From NCBI GenBank assembly GCA_958295665.1, contig OY282558.1:461998995-462062994 (forward strand): a stretch of DNA of 64,000 bases, in the 5' to 3' direction. The position numbers and the translations under genes were made by a program. This document shows positions 1-14,330 of the stretch, piece by piece (positions within the stretch are counted from its first letter, which is position 1; every line of letters begins with the position of its first letter). The notes beneath the pieces are model-generated. The model worked only from the letters and a program-made list of their open reading frames with translations. It had not been told where the DNA came from and did not search any database. This DNA is from Tipula vernalis (Eukaryota; Arthropoda; Insecta; Diptera; Tipulidae).

Positions 1-2159
1 TTTGTGTTTATATGTGATGCCAAAGTGGAATAAAAAATAGTTCATGGAATGCTTCCATCACGAATTTTGTTGGCATTAAAGTTGTAAATATTTGATGGAA
101 AAAAATAATAATAATTTTGATACTTTTAGAGCAAATATTTTAGAAAATGTATATCTTTATGAACTCTTGTAGGTGAGTAATAAATTAAGAAGCCACAAAT
201 GTATCTAATTGTTCACTTTTTTACAACAATATACGATTTAATTCTACAAAAATATAAAAGAAAACAAATTATGTAATTTCCAATTATGTACATTTCAGTA
301 ATTAATAAAAACTTCAACAAATTTCTACAACATACATAATATACGATTGTACATAATCAGTGTGCATTTAAATGCGGAATTGAAATTTATCTAAATCTAA
401 ACAAAACTGGAAACATTAATTATTTGAATAAATAATTCCATTTCCATAAATAATAATAATAAAACGAAGATAATAAAACAACTAACTTTTCTATTCTTTT
501 TCCGGTTTCCTATTCATTATTTAAAAATTAAATAAAATAAATTCTTCTGTACACGAGTTGTAGTATAATATTACATCCTTATCCGAGTAGAGTATCTGTT
601 TAGTATATGTACATAGTATAAATAGGAAAATGTAAAGAAGAAAATCTAAAATCAACACGGAAATTACACTTATCGTGTTTTTCTATTCTCGTACCATAAA
701 AATTTCTATTAATAGCTCTCCACATAACAAGAGCTTTCACTTTATTACCGTATTTGTATATCAGTTTCATAATACACCACTAAATACACATTGAAGAAAA
801 TCAATAAGTTAAGACGACATGATAAATTAAATCATATCTTCTGTACGTTCTGTTCCCGTGCTATAAAGTAACTCGGTATACTCAAATATTCTAAATTTTC
901 ATTTATCAATTTTGAGAAATTCTGCTCATGAAAAACTGTTGTAAAAAAATGATAGATTTCTTTTTGATTCGACAACCAGTTGGTGTACAATATGAGATGT
1001 GATATGAAAAATTACTGCGGGTGTAGGTAAGACTAAAAGCATTTGTTAACTATTTATTGTGAAATGATTGTAACGTTGGATTTCGATTTAATATTGCCTA
1101 ATATTTTTGTCTCAATGGTTTACAATATAAGATTCATTTCATTGATCAAGATACATTATTAATTTCTTGTAAACCAGTTAAAAAGTTAAATTTATAGAGA
1201 CACTAAAATATTGTTAAATCTTCAGCCGCTGTTGAATAACATACCGACTTGTTGTAAGTAACGCCGTTACCTTTGTTTGTATGTATTTAAGTTAGAAAAA
1301 ACAGTTGTAAAATATAGTGAACAATTAATACATTGGTTCATTCAAAGCCAAATTTTGTAAAATTAAATTCGCTTAAATATATGCTAACTAAAAGGAGTAT
1401 GTATGTTTTTTAGTACTTAGTTAGAAGGCGGGGTTTAAATTCATAACAAAGGAGTTTTTATCGTGTCGAATGGATTTATATTTTGAAATATTTTATTTGA
1501 TTAGTAAAATATTTTAGTTTTCGTTAGTATCAGTCGAATTCCCCGCAAGCCGAACTAAAAAAAAATGAAAAAATTGTCTGCAATACAAAAATATTCATGA
1601 TTATTATAAACCAGCTATTTATGATTACTATTTGTAGATTTTGCATGTGGTCAAAACTGAGTAATCATCAGTGTAGTATTTTGAGAAAGAGATTGAAAAT
1701 GGTTTAAGGAATTATTCTAATTCGACAAGTACAAATTAACTTTTTTGAGCTGTGCAGCGACGATGGAAATGGTTTTAATCTTTTCCCAGGTACACAAAAG
1801 TTTCTTTATAACTGGAACCGCAAATAAAAAACTGTACTTAAAAAGTTTTTATTTCCGGTTCCAGTTACAAAAAAAACTTTTACACTTCTGTCTACAAGTA
1901 CAAAAAGCTTGCCAAACTATGCGAATTGACTTCATTTTAAATTAATTTTAAATTAAACTACAATAATTAAAATGCATATGAATATGTTTCAAAATTATTT
2001 AAGTGCGAATTTTTCAAATCTGAAGTCTATCCTAAGTTAAAAAATCCAAGCACATAAAATTAATTAAGACAAATAATTAGTACTTCCGCAATGTTAATCC
2101 AATAAAACTAATAAGTTTAACCTTTAAAAATCGGCACTAATTCTAAAATTTTAAAAAAT
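1..2159. other. AT-rich non-coding stretch, nothing recognised
   Basis: AT-rich sequence with frequent stops in all frames. The only open frame of note (1745-1945) has low-complexity composition and no recognisable motif. I see no gene, RNA gene or clear repeat. Confidence 0.6.
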
Positions 2160-2600
2160 TAATCTTAGTAATGTTTAAGGTAAACCCATCGGTTAAAAAA
2201 TCGTATAGGGTTACCTATTCAATTATCGATTATTCATTCGTCTATAAGAAATTTGATAACTCAAAATTTTCTGATTTCGACACACATCTGACTATAATTT
2301 TCTAGTTGCCTTAAATTTGTCAAGGAAATCCATTAAAAAGTCGTATAGCTTTTTAGCTATTTAAATATCGAATAAGGAAAATATTTGAAAAATGTATTCT
2401 TATTCATATCTAACAATATCGTTTTTTTAAATTTTCTTCTATCGGCCAACATTTAACCTTGATTTTCTGGTAGGCCTGTGAGTTTAGTTTAATCATTCTC
2501 ATCTGTTAAAAAATCGTATGGGTGTACCAAAGTAAATATCGATTATTCTAAAACTTGAAAAACCTAACCTTATTCATGTCTAAGAAAATGGTCGACAAAG
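2160..2600. repeat. Diverged tandem repeat, about 3 copies, 140-180 bp period
   Basis: The motif TTAAAAAATCGTAT or a close variant recurs with TCGTAT at 2201, 2341 and 2524. The first and third copies are followed by a similar tail ending in ATCGATTATTC, and the second by ATATCGAATA. The copies are old and differ by many substitutions. This is probably a remnant of a small tandem array or of an element with internal repeats. Function is unknown. Confidence 0.5.
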
Positions 2601-5460
2601 TCAATTTTAAGAAATTATTTAATTAATTAGGGCTTCTGCTGGCTGAAGATTTGAGCAAACTACTTTATCCAATAGCAACCATAATCGGCACAAAAACTGA
2701 ACGATGAGTGACAATTTAACAATGACCGCCATAAGAAGTTATTGAATTAAACTTTTAAACTAAACCTGCCGAACCTATAAATTTCCAACTATTTTTCTAA
2801 TGAGAATTTGAATAATTTCGTTTCGCACAAGTGTTCGCACAATTCAAATAGCAATTTATTCAAGCTCAATATTACAAGTCTAGAGTTCAGAGTTCAAATA
2901 TTTTCGGAAGGATATACAAGTATAGTGTTCAATATAAAATGGTTTTTGTCAAGTTTATATGACTAGAATTTAGTTGCTATATAATCCATTTCGTTCGACT
3001 TTACAGCATTTTGAGACAAAAAAAATGTTGAGTCTAGAAGTATGCAGTATTGATGGTTGGATCGCAGGCCGGCTTAAAATGTTTCTTGTTAACTGTATAT
3101 GATGTCAAGCCCTGTCTGCATACTCCATTATGAATTAGCGCATGCTCAAAATAGGGTGTGGAGGTAAGCCGGAGAGAATTTTAGTAATCAAAAAAATAAA
3201 TAAAACTATTTGTTTCAAATAATTAAAATTACGCCTTCTTTCTAGGCATACCTATGATAACAAAACTAAATCAATTTATAGTACTAACAGAGTAGCATAC
3301 ATACAGGCGAATATAGCAACAGCTAATTATAATTTTTCTCAGTACATAGATATTTATCAACGGCCTTTGATTGTCAGTTCAGTGAAAATAAATTAAAAAT
3401 AAAATTTGATAAGATTGATAAGACTTATATTAAATTATGCAAGATCACCAAATCTATGGCATACATATGTATAGCATATATAAATATAACAAACACGATA
3501 ATATCTGTAATCATTATGTATGTATGTATGTACCTATATAGAAATTATACTACACCCACAATTTTTGATTTACTAAAGCACAAATATCTAATTATACAAA
3601 AAAGACAAAAAAAAATTTTGGTGTTTCTACTTCCATGCCTTCACATTATTTTCCAAACAATTTTCCATTTGTTCATTGACGCGAATTTAACAATAAAGAG
3701 ATGCTGTTTTATTTACTTTTTTTTTACTACATACACGATATTTTATGAATTTTATCCTATGTACATACATATGTTTATCTAAAAAAAAAAAAAATCAAAG
3801 CGCCTGATATCTACTTCGCCCCCACATGCCGGTATTAAAACGTCGGAAAATCAATTTTCATCGATTCATAATTATTTTACGCAAATTTCAATAAAAATCT
3901 TTTTTTTTTGTTTTTATTTAAATTACACGCAGTGTGGAATTTCCTGGAAATAGAAAATATGCGGTGCGGTATGTATTTTTATGTGTACTGAGGCTTATTA
4001 TTGTTAAAAGCATACATTAAATTTTATAAATATTTTTTTTTCGGAATTTGATAGAAATTATTGTGTTATATGTATAGAATTAAATTAATTATTGTCTTAT
4101 GTCTCCGTTTATATACCGCCCTGTTTTGTATAAATTTTATTTGCGTTTTTCCATTCGATTCAAATTTTTTTAGAAACAAAAAAACAAATTTCCATCGCAT
4201 TTAAATGCTGATTGCAATTTTTATTGCAATGAGTCATGCAATAGTTGATTATAATACATACGATTGTCTGCAAACTTATTTTATAATATATACTTTGTCA
4301 CCTACAGTTAAGTATATTAACCTGCGTACCCTAAAATTAATAAACAAACAAAAAAAATTGGAAAATCATTTTCATTACGGTCCACAAGTGAGAAACTCGT
4401 TTAATTAATCAAAATATATTTACGTTTCACCTTGAATCGTTTATTCTTTATACGTAATACTTTATGAACTTTTGCTGCTGTCATAAAAAAAATGTCAAAT
4501 ACATCAGAACAAAGACCAAACTAATCGCATTGATACTGTGCCATGCTCCCTTTATTTAACATCATCTACATGAGTGTTTGAATTTTTTCGTTCTTTGTTT
4601 GTTTTGTCTTCGCCTTTCCTACTTTCCTCGATTTATTCATAAATCATTTAACCTAAACAAAAGAAAAATGTATAAAGACATGGAAAGCGATTATTTAAGA
4701 TCACCTGGTGACATTGAATGATTTTTCATCGTTTCAAAACGTGTGTGTCGCTTTTAGATGAAATAGATAATTTACATAAGTGTAGGTAAGACGGAATAAT
4801 TTTGGGAAAATTGTTACTGTGATAAGTAGGCAACTGCAATTTCCTTAATTTAGAAAGATAGTCCTCTAGTGATGCGAGATATTACCAAAACAATCAGAAC
4901 ATCATCACAATACTGCAATATCGTACTAAATTTCGACATCAATAGCAACAAGACTTTGACAGCAAAAAACTCTCTGAAATGATCATCCCTTCACCTAGAA
5001 CATCAAAGTTACACGGAATCTCAAAATCTAGAATTTAATAGAAATGTGCGATTTCTGTGCAACAAGCAAAATAAAAATCAATGCCTCATCAAGCGGTAAT
5101 GCAAAATCATATTCATCTCAATAACAATAAATGAACAGTTGATATTACCGCACTAGCAATTACTACAATGTCAATTACTACAAACAGCGCAACAAAAACA
5201 ATATGACAAGCAACAACAATCGTAATCAGTATTCCAATGAACAAATCCTTTCATTTTACATACACAGTTCTCTGCATTGAAGGGATTGAATTGGAAATTC
5301 AGGAAATGCAAAAGCATCAATTATTCCATCTTAACATCCGACAAGAGTTTGGAGGTAAAGGGTAACGTAACAATTGGCAAAATGAGAGGGAGACCACAAA
5401 ATCCTACGTTTTATCTGGGGCCCTTGAAAAATTCATTTTTCAAGTTCTGATCGGAAACAA
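2601..5460. other. AT-rich non-coding stretch, nothing recognised
   Basis: No supported gene. The 108-codon open frame at 3456-3782 is isoleucine/tyrosine/phenylalanine-rich, as expected from translated AT-rich DNA with TATGTATG runs, and shows no domain. Short A and T runs are present near 3780-3795 and 3900. Confidence 0.6.
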
Positions 5461-5780
5461 ACAAAATGATGGGTTTCCAACGTGAGCCCAAAGTCAGCCC
5501 TCAATTCAAAGCCAAACTCAACGCCCAACTCAATCCCACAATTAACCCCTCAATAAAACCTAATTCAACTCCAACTCGTCTCCCAATTCAACCCCAACAT
5601 AACCCCAAACTCAATGCTCTATTCTACCCGAACCCAATCCCAAGTCGACCCGCTACTCAGCCCATAACTCACCCTAAACTCAGCGCTTAATTTAACTCCG
5701 TATTCCGTGTGTGTGTGGATGAATTCAACTCAAATCAACCCAAGATAACTCTAATTCGGCCCACCCCTAACTGGGCAAAA
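5461..5780 (+). repeat. Degenerate CAACTC-rich short tandem repeat
   Basis: The block is built from degenerate units resembling CCCAACTCAA, for example AACTCAACGCCCAACTCAAT near 5517, with strong strand asymmetry (C and A on the plus strand). It translates as a proline/asparagine-rich open frame at 5466-5690, which I take to be a by-product of the repeat. The same family recurs at 43360-43770 on this strand and at 20797-20895 on the other. It is best read as an old minisatellite. Confidence 0.65.
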
Positions 5781-5974
5781 GCAAATTATAACCTTGTTAG
5801 GAAACTATCCTTGGTAAGACTTTACCAGATACAGTAACTACCGATATCCAGAGTTCAATTTAACCAGTGAACGAGTAAAAATCTGTTCGATCAATTTACT
5901 TTTACTAGTGATCAAGTGAAATAATGTTTAATAAGTGAAGCAATAAAACACATTGAAATTGACATTGAAAAGTC

Positions 5975-6211
5975 TTGAAATATTGTTGGAAACTTCTTTT
6001 AATCAATCGTCTTTTAATTATAAAATTCAGTAATCGAATTGATTTTAACCTACAAATCGTGACACATTCATATCTCAGCAGCTATAATATGAAATGGAAT
6101 GGCAAGGATCAGGTTCAACATTATCAGGCAGAAGCTCAGTTTGAGGAGGAAAAGATATACATGGATAGAAAACAGGAATGCGAAACGATCAGGAGCAGGA
6201 TAAAGGAGTAG
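5975..6211 (+). pseudogene. Possible coiled-coil/gag-like coding remnant
   Basis: This 78-codon frame ends in a charged, helix-prone segment rich in Glu, Gln, Lys and Arg (roughly residues 42-78). After the stop, other frames down to about 6350 continue with Gln/Met/Lys-rich residues. Such composition is common in gag-type regions of insect LTR elements, but I see no zinc knuckle, protease or LTR nearby. It could be an eroded gag fragment or chance. The assignment is weak. Confidence 0.2.
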
Positions 6212-9164
6212 CACTTGTCCCACAGCAATCAGGGGAGGCGAAAAATATCCAGAAAATGCTAAAGAGCTTAATATTGCAAATGATAAAGCAAAATTCTATA
6301 ATGGAGCAACAAATGCACGTCCTTAACTCGAAATTCTTGTAGCAAAGATTGGGACACAAAAAAATGGAAATTTTGACTCGAAGGGTACATAGATTTAATA
6401 TTTATTTATTTATTTCGGTAGCAGCCTTAGGGGAGGCAGGAGAAGGCTTGAGCCTAAGATCAGCGCACTAGGTGGGGGAGTGTCCAGAAAGCCTTAGAGA
6501 CAGGCAAACGCTGTTAGAATCATAGGAAATCGTAGGGATGTTCAGTGAAAGTCGGTTGCTACAAAAAACTGCATAAATTACCTAATATAAAAGAAACCTG
6601 ATCACTAGAGACTGGAGGTGGAGGTACAAGTCAGGTGGAGTGTCAACGAATGAGTTACTACACATGAAAAAGAAAATTTATTAATTTAAATTTCAACAGG
6701 GTTGGCGACTTGAAATATGAAGTATCCCGTAGAGAAAGTAGGATAATTAAATGTGTTCTAAAGAATATCGACCATTGCTGATCCAATGACGGAAATAACA
6801 GTGCCATAAACTCTGAGGTCCTATTAAAGACTATTTTAGAGTTTTCTTCAATGTGTAAAATAAACGACAACAAGGTTAGGATTCTTCTATTTTCTGTGTT
6901 TTAGGAGTTTGATAATTTGGGATGAAGCTTCAATTATTCCAGCTGCTAGATACGTTATAAATTATTGATATTTTATTAATAGTTAAACCGAGTACAGGTT
7001 ACCAAGAGAGCCGATACCAAAAAAAAAAATTAATCAATGATCGCACCAACAAATAATTATTTTTTTTGTTTTTACTAACAGTGGCAACAAAAATGTTATT
7101 CAATCAATCATTTCTGTTTTAAATTTCTCCCATTTTTTATATGAAAAATTGCATTCAGTTTCGTTGCTCTTGACGTTACATACTGTTTGGTTAAACTATA
7201 AGGAATTCTGCAACAAGAATACGGAAAATAGCAAACAGAAAAGAAATATAAAAGATTTTGTTTTGTTAAAGAAACTGAACGAAAATTTATAAACTTCTGC
7301 GGAAGCAAAAGATGGTACTTTAAAGGTTGAAATTAAATTTTCTGAAGTTAGATAACTACAATAATGCTCCGCGCAGGAGGAGCTTCCTTTGGCGATTTAG
7401 ATTATTTAGAATCTCACAATTTTCCAATGTTGTTTTTTTTTTATTGTGCCTTACTCAACCTATTCAGATTTATGAATTATACGGGAAACGTCCCGATAAA
7501 TAAATATCAAACCAAACCATGTACATAGCTATTGAACCGAATCAAAAAAACAAAATGAAACGCTGTTCACGAGAAACAAAAGAACACCACACATGCCTAT
7601 AAATCCCTTCCTTTGTCTAATCGAATTTGCATTAAAATAATGGCCATTGCTGTAAAATCAATATGTTCTATCTACTATATAAATATATATCCCATTGGTT
7701 TTTTTATAATATTTTATTTCGAATAGTCGAATACATTACATCTTCTTTTGTATATTGTACGTATAAACACCAAAACCCTCAATATAATACCAACAACAAG
7801 TAGGTAAAATTGTTCAATTTTAATTAAAACCATTTTCACGTCCAAAAAATTGGTAATCTAGACCATAGGTTTCATTAAAATTACACCTTTTGTATCCTTG
7901 TACATAGATATGCATACGTAATACTAAATAACGATGTAGTCATACTAAAAAAATTAAAAATAATTTCATCTCGTGTATAGAAGTGTACAAATTCTCGGTT
8001 TTTTCGTTTTTTTTTCTTTTGCATATTTTGGATATTTTAACTAAAAATAATGTGATTTTCGTTGCATATTCTCCACTTATGTGGTTTTCATAGTTTTTGA
8101 ATATCATATAATAACAACAACACGGTACACACATTTTCCATGGAAAATAATGTTAATAACAGTATAGTACAGTATATACTATTGCATCAACAACAAAATA
8201 AACCAAATACAAAAACAAAAACCAAAATCCGATATCATAATCAATTTATTTTTTATTCGTGTGTATTATACTAGCCCAATGTCAGAAAACTAAATCAATG
8301 GTCGAAAATTAAAAAAAAAAACTGGCGAACTATTTAAATGGCAATAAAACCAGCATATGTAACAAATATTCCAAATATACATATGTGTATGATTTATATA
8401 CAATCGTATACAAGCATATACGAGAGGGATCTCGACTAATTGAAAATTAAAAATATTCATAAAACAAATTCGATACACAACATACTGTATGTGTTTATGC
8501 GCCGGAAAATCTAAGCAAAAAATACATTTTTAAATACAAAAAATTGATAGAATTACTATGGTAAAAATTTGGGTTACATTTTTTCCAATTTTGTAATCAA
8601 ATTTTTAAATTTTTTGTCATACATTCTGCAATTATGAGTTCAACTATTATGAACATATGACATTAGTATAATTGAATTAATAAATAATAGATTGAATTAT
8701 TAATAATTTTTATTTGTGTGATGTGGACCACATAATAGAGTTGGGAATTTGTATTTTGTTTTGCGTTTATTTTTTCAGCTAAAGTTGTGAGAATTACCAC
8801 ATGAGTTATCGAATGTGTTCCAAATATTGCAGGATAAAGAGTAGTAAACGAAGTGGTTATGAACGTGCTCGGCTTGCCTAATAATCGTACATCTTTCTTC
8901 AATAAATCAATAATTAATTCATCTTGTAAAGAAGTTGATCATACGTGTAAGCATATCGTGCGTTTTTCAAATGCTTTTCTGACAAAATACAATATATACT
9001 CGAGTTTCTATAGACGAACTCAGTTAGTATTAAAATTTTTAATTTAATTTAATACATTGTCACATTAAAATATATAAAACAGATACATTTCATAATTAAG
9101 CATCACAAAAGTAGTTACTAAAATATGAATAAAAAATTTTTTTGGTTGTTCAAACTGAAAAATT
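6212..9164. other. AT-rich non-coding stretch, nothing recognised
   Basis: No gene is supported. 6400-6660 is somewhat more GC-rich and may be an eroded transposon fragment, but no conserved motif is visible. Short open frames here on both strands lack domains. Confidence 0.55.
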
Positions 9165-10262
9165 CAAATTTGCGGGGCCTCGTCATTCCGATTCGCGTGA
9201 AGTTTATCCTAAACCAGTCCTAAAGAAAAAAGTGAAGAAAAATGTTGGATTGTTTTACGAAAAACTTTATGAATCCATAGACGTAAGAGAAATTTGTCTT
9301 AAATCTGTCCTAAAAACGTCAATAAAATAATTCATTACAACGTAGGCGAACATTGCCCTAAATCTGATCTAAAAAAAAAACAGAATGTCTCTTTATTACG
9401 TATTTACTGTTTGGGTAATAAATGTTGAAATTATTCAAGTTTAAATAAGACGCTAAAGATTACAAGATACAAAAAAACTCATTCTTTCCGAGAAACACTT
9501 CTTGGAAAAAAAAAAGGTTCAGGATGTTTAGGACAACCATGTTTGATACGATCTTACACAATAAATAGCGAATGTTATGAATAAATTAATTTCCAATTTT
9601 CTTGAGAAAATCCTATTAAACCCACACCAAAATGGCTTATATGTACAAAGTTGTCACAGGGCTTAGGCTATCCCAAACAAGTTTCAGTTTTGGAAAAATA
9701 GGGGATTAGGATGTCTAGGACGCATTGTTTGTTGCGATCTTATATGATTTATGGCGAATATTATCAATAATTCTTGATTTCTTGAAAAAATCCTAGGAAT
9801 ATGCCCCGCCAATTGGCCTATAAATGTATAAAATTGACATAGGTTTTGAGCTAACATAAAAAAGAATCAGTTTTGCTAAAAATAGGGGACTAGTGTGTTT
9901 AGGATAACCTTCGATCTCATACTATATATTAACCGTATGACAACATTTTACATAATTTTAAATACATCCTGCTGAGATCGTATCAAGCATGGTTATCCTA
10001 ACAACCCTAGCTCTCTAATTTTACCCAAAAATATTTTTCCGAAGGCATGAGATATTTTAATAAATTTCTTTCTATCTTGTAATCGTAAATATGAAGAAGA
10101 GTTAAATACGTTTTAAATCGGTTTGAGGTCTATTAAAGCAAAAATAAAATTCATAAAAACGAAATAATCAGATTTTTTACTAATACAACCATATAATAGA
10201 TTTTTTTATTTTTTTTGGAATAGATTTAGGACAAGCTTCACATACGTGTCATTTCGGCACCA
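9165..10262. repeat. Composite inverted/tandem repeat, foldback-like relic
   Basis: Three diverged direct units of about 185 bp carry an AGGATGTTTAGGACAACC-like tag at about 9521, 9708 and 9891. A fourth copy of the tag is inverted at 9974-10010. Outside these, 9458-9469 and 10073-10084 are exact inverted 12-mers (GATTACAAGATA and its complement), each about 20-30 bp outside TTCCGA or its complement. Further out, GTGAAGTTTATCCTAAA near 9198 is mirrored imperfectly at 10215-10240. This is the architecture of a small non-autonomous element with long imperfect inverted arms and internal tandem units. No coding capacity or clear target duplication is seen. Confidence 0.55.
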
Positions 10263-11052
10263 AAACGCACTTCGGACACCGGAAAAACGCAATTTTTAAT
10301 GAAACGAAACTGAAACTAAATATAAAAGATATTAAACCGAAACCGTTGCTTATGAATAATAATAAAGCAACTTTAAAAAATCGAAACTTTTTATATACAA
10401 ATGTGAAATCACGTTTTGAAACGTGAATTGATAAATGTTCACCAAAACATATAAAAAGTTCTTAGCTACAAAGTTCGAGTCAAATGGAAATTAAAGGTTA
10501 CGACAAAATGTTTTAAAATCTTTAAAATCGATACTGTAAATTAATAACTCAACTTTATCATAAATCGTTGCCCTCTCGATCGGTGTTGTGTTGTCCGAGA
10601 TGCTGCTATTTTAAAATAACATTTCAATCAAACAATAAATAGGACGTCTCTTTTTGCAATTTTGCTCAAATTCTGGTTGTAAATTTGAAATTGAAATTTT
10701 GAAGCTTCATAACTCAGTAACCAGGCTTAAAAATAATGGTGAAAAGTAAATAATTTCTACAGTTTTTAAATTTACCAGATATGATTTTTAAGGTAGTAGA
10801 AATTTGTAAAAAAAAAGTTTACTAATGTATATCAGGCGCTCCTTCTGCTGCAGCGAGAGGAAAAAAGGACATAAAAAAATATAAAATAACGTGCCTCATT
10901 AAAAAGGAAGACGCCATTAAATTTTTGGTAACTACAACATGAAAACAAAAGGAAGCTAAATAATTTCTTGTCATCCTTGCACAGAAAGGACCAATGCTAA
11001 GCGGCTATAGGGAGTTTTAATACTTCTAAATTTAAATTTTTATAATACACTC

Positions 11053-11083
<31 letters not shown>

Positions 11084-13769
11084 GAAGAACTAGAATCTAA
11101 AATATAATTTTTACTGCGGATTTATACAGGAAACCAAGAATCAGTAAAAGAAATTAGGGAAAGCAAATAAACTTTGGAAAGTAAAACTGGAAGAACTATA
11201 TTACATTGCGGTAGGGCTTTACTTGAAATAAAAGAAATTCAATTCTCAGAAAGGTAAATAAACTCATAAAAAATGTTTACATCAGACTTCCGACATTCAG
11301 TGCTTTCTTTCCAAGTTCAACTTATAGTTTGAGTAATTAAATTAAAAATTTTGAAATTAAATAATATTAGCAATCATATTTTTCTCGACGATTTATCAAA
11401 TAAAAATACTGGAAAGGGCATTACAACCTTCTTCCGTTTAGATATTAAGAGTTATAAATACAACAAAAACATTTCGTTTCAATATAAACGGAAACAAATT
11501 ATTCCTAAAGACGTATTTATGTGGTATAAAATCTAAATTCCCATAACACATCCTCATATCCATATTAAGCCGTTATCATTTCATATATCGTTTTATCACC
11601 TGGCAAAAAAAAATCCCCTTATACGATACATAAACATCTTCAAGATTTACAAAAATATTACGTTCAACTATAGCAAAAAAAAAAAATCGAAAGGAACAAA
11701 AAAATACTTCCTGATACAACCCTTATCAGCTCATCACAACAATTTCTTTTTAGAATATAAAATATAATTTGTCAAATTTATTGAATTTTCTTCCTCTCTC
11801 TCTTTCTCTCTTCTTCTTCTTGGGTCCTCTTTTTTACTTTTGAGCTTTGCTGATACCATTAAATCGCCATTATCGTTTTTTTTTACCTCCCTACGTAATG
11901 TATTTGTTCTCACGTTTCTCTATTCTTTGAATGTGAATATAAATTATGTCATCCCCACTACGTTTCGTGAGAGAGAAATTATAAAATTTTATTGAAAGTG
12001 GTGGGGATAGTATAAAATATGTTTTGTGGAATGGAGGAAAATCGATAAAATATTTTTCCGCTCTGAAAATTTGTTTCTCGCTCCTGTGTTACGCTCTTTT
12101 TATATATTAAAGTATTTTTTGTACGAAACGTCTTTAATATTTTGAATTTAAGAAATCCTTCTTGGAAATATTTATATAGAAAATATTCAACACCTCCTCA
12201 ATATACAAAACTTTAGATGATGCCACCGCACCCATAAAAAAAAATTGTTATATCACCATAAATTCCATTGTCACTGAAAATTACGCAGGATAATATACAC
12301 TTACCCAACAACAAACAATAAAACGACGTACTGAAACAAATTCTCAAGAAATCTTGTTCCTTATTGGAGATAAATCGTGTTGTTGTAAATATAATTGATG
12401 CAAAATTGCAATCCAAACATAGATCCAAATACTTTTTACAAAAAGAAAAAACTTTGCGAGAAAAATCCTCAAAATTTATAAGATTTCCTCGTACTCGTAC
12501 ACGCATTTATACATTTATAGGGTATATATGTAGTATGAATAAATGCGTTTCAATTAAATTAGCACGAAAATATTCCATCACACGTTGTAGATATAAAATA
12601 TAAGATTTATTTCGGAAATAAAAAAGCAACAACAACAAAGTGAGTTGAACGAATGAATGGAATATCATTGATACCAATAATACTTACTACTTTTATTGGC
12701 GCGGGTATAGTTTATTATTGTTATTATTTTTTATTTTTTTTTTTTTGCTAATAAGTTTGAGGTCGAAGGCAAAATGTTTATGTTGTGCTTGTTTGGACGA
12801 ATTACATGTGTAGGAGTTTTTGTTTCAAAAAAGTAGAAAAGCTTCAAATATTCGAGGGCTTTTGAATTAAAATTTAAAAATAGAACAATACCTACTATGC
12901 GTTTAGATTTATTGTTCGCATTATGCTTTTATGAGTATCATGTCTAGATCTATGTACACAAATGTACATTCGAAAACATCGAAAACGATGGTGCGAAGGC
13001 ATTTAGGTTTATACCAGCGTTTCAAAAAATGTAATACCGAGCGAGGTATGGTGTGGGTCGACGGTTTGATCAAACTTCAGTGGATAATTTTTTGTTAAGC
13101 GTTGTTTGTGTATTCATTTTTAATCTAATCTTCCACCATATGAATGCCGATCATCTACGAGCGCACCAAAAAACAGAAATAAATGAACAATTTTACCTTT
13201 CTGCGGCATTATATGATAGTTCGTTTCTCTTCAACCGTAATGACAAAAATTAATTTAAAATAAAAAATTTAAAAGGTGAAGACTCATAGGCGTCACACAT
13301 AGGCATCATTTTATTGCTAATAGTTCACTACTTATTTAACTAAGGATAACCAACGAGCCATCATCATAAATTTTTAAAATTTTTTAAAAAATTTTAAAAT
13401 GTTTAAAGATTTCTTTAACAAGTATTTTATATCGCTCTATTATTAGAATTGTATATGTAAATTGTGAATAAAATAATGTTATTGTGATGTGCTTTGTAAA
13501 ACATAAAATTTTTGAAAAGAATCATCAAAAGGCAAATATTTAAAAGGTGATAACTCGAGTTATACCCTTTTACGTATTATTTCAAATTCAAAATCTCCAT
13601 ATTCGATTTCATATCATATCAAGTTTTTGTAATATTCTGGCAACTACAAGTATTCGTAATAAGCGTTTACAAAAAGTAGAATTTTAAAAACTCACGATTT
13701 TGAGTAACTCTTTTGAATTTTTGTGTTATCAGATTATATAGATTTATTGAATATTACATAAATATTTTT
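10263..13769. other. AT-rich non-coding stretch with a 27-base poly-T run
   Basis: There is a run of 27 T at 11057-11083, a CT-rich tract near 11793-11820, and otherwise AT-rich sequence. The overlapping opposite-strand open frames at 12213-12603 are not supported by any motif. No gene seen. Confidence 0.6.
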
Positions 13770-14330
13770 AATTTTTGTTGCATGCTTTATAGCGTTGTTA
13801 TATGAGATGTTATGATATATATTGAAAACAAACATTTATTTACTAATGTTTCTAGTACGTATTTACAGAGCAATATTAAAAAGTAAATGGTATGATAACA
13901 TTTTTAAGTGTATAACGTGAAAAACAAATTTCACTAAATTTTGATAATATGTTAAATAACAACAAAACGATTAATACGTAACATATTATATAACAATGTT
14001 ATGTAACATGTTTCAAAAATTGATAAAAAAATTATCTGTAGCAATGTATAATAATAACATTTGTTGTCTCGCCTTTAAGACGAGTTTTCCCTAAATAGCA
14101 ATGGTTAACAAGAAACGCATTGATACATAATATGAAAACCGTTATCTAACATAGTAATACATATAAAATGTGTATTAATTTTTGTAACGTGTTATATACC
14201 ATTGTTGTATAACATGTTAACATTGCTATTATTAACATTGTTATTTGTTACATAGTTGAACCACGCCCTAACATTGATATTTGTTTAGGCGCGTTTACAC
14301 TGTACAATATACCATTTTTTATAACTGTTG
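13770..14330. repeat. TGTAACATGTTATA-rich repeat region, copy A
   Basis: Many near-palindromic variants of TATAACATGTTATATA and TAACAATGTTATGTAACATG occur. The stretch from about 14172 (TAATTTTTGTAACGTGTTAT) to GGCGCGTTTACACTGTACAA near 14287 has a diverged direct counterpart about 2.0 kb downstream (16170 to 16270). It resembles the subterminal repeats of a MITE-type element. I cannot place its ends. Confidence 0.45.

Noticed and set aside
3456..3782. 108-codon open frame
   Set aside because: Composition is that of translated AT-rich DNA with TATGTATG runs. No motif, no initiation context or splice structure that I can support.
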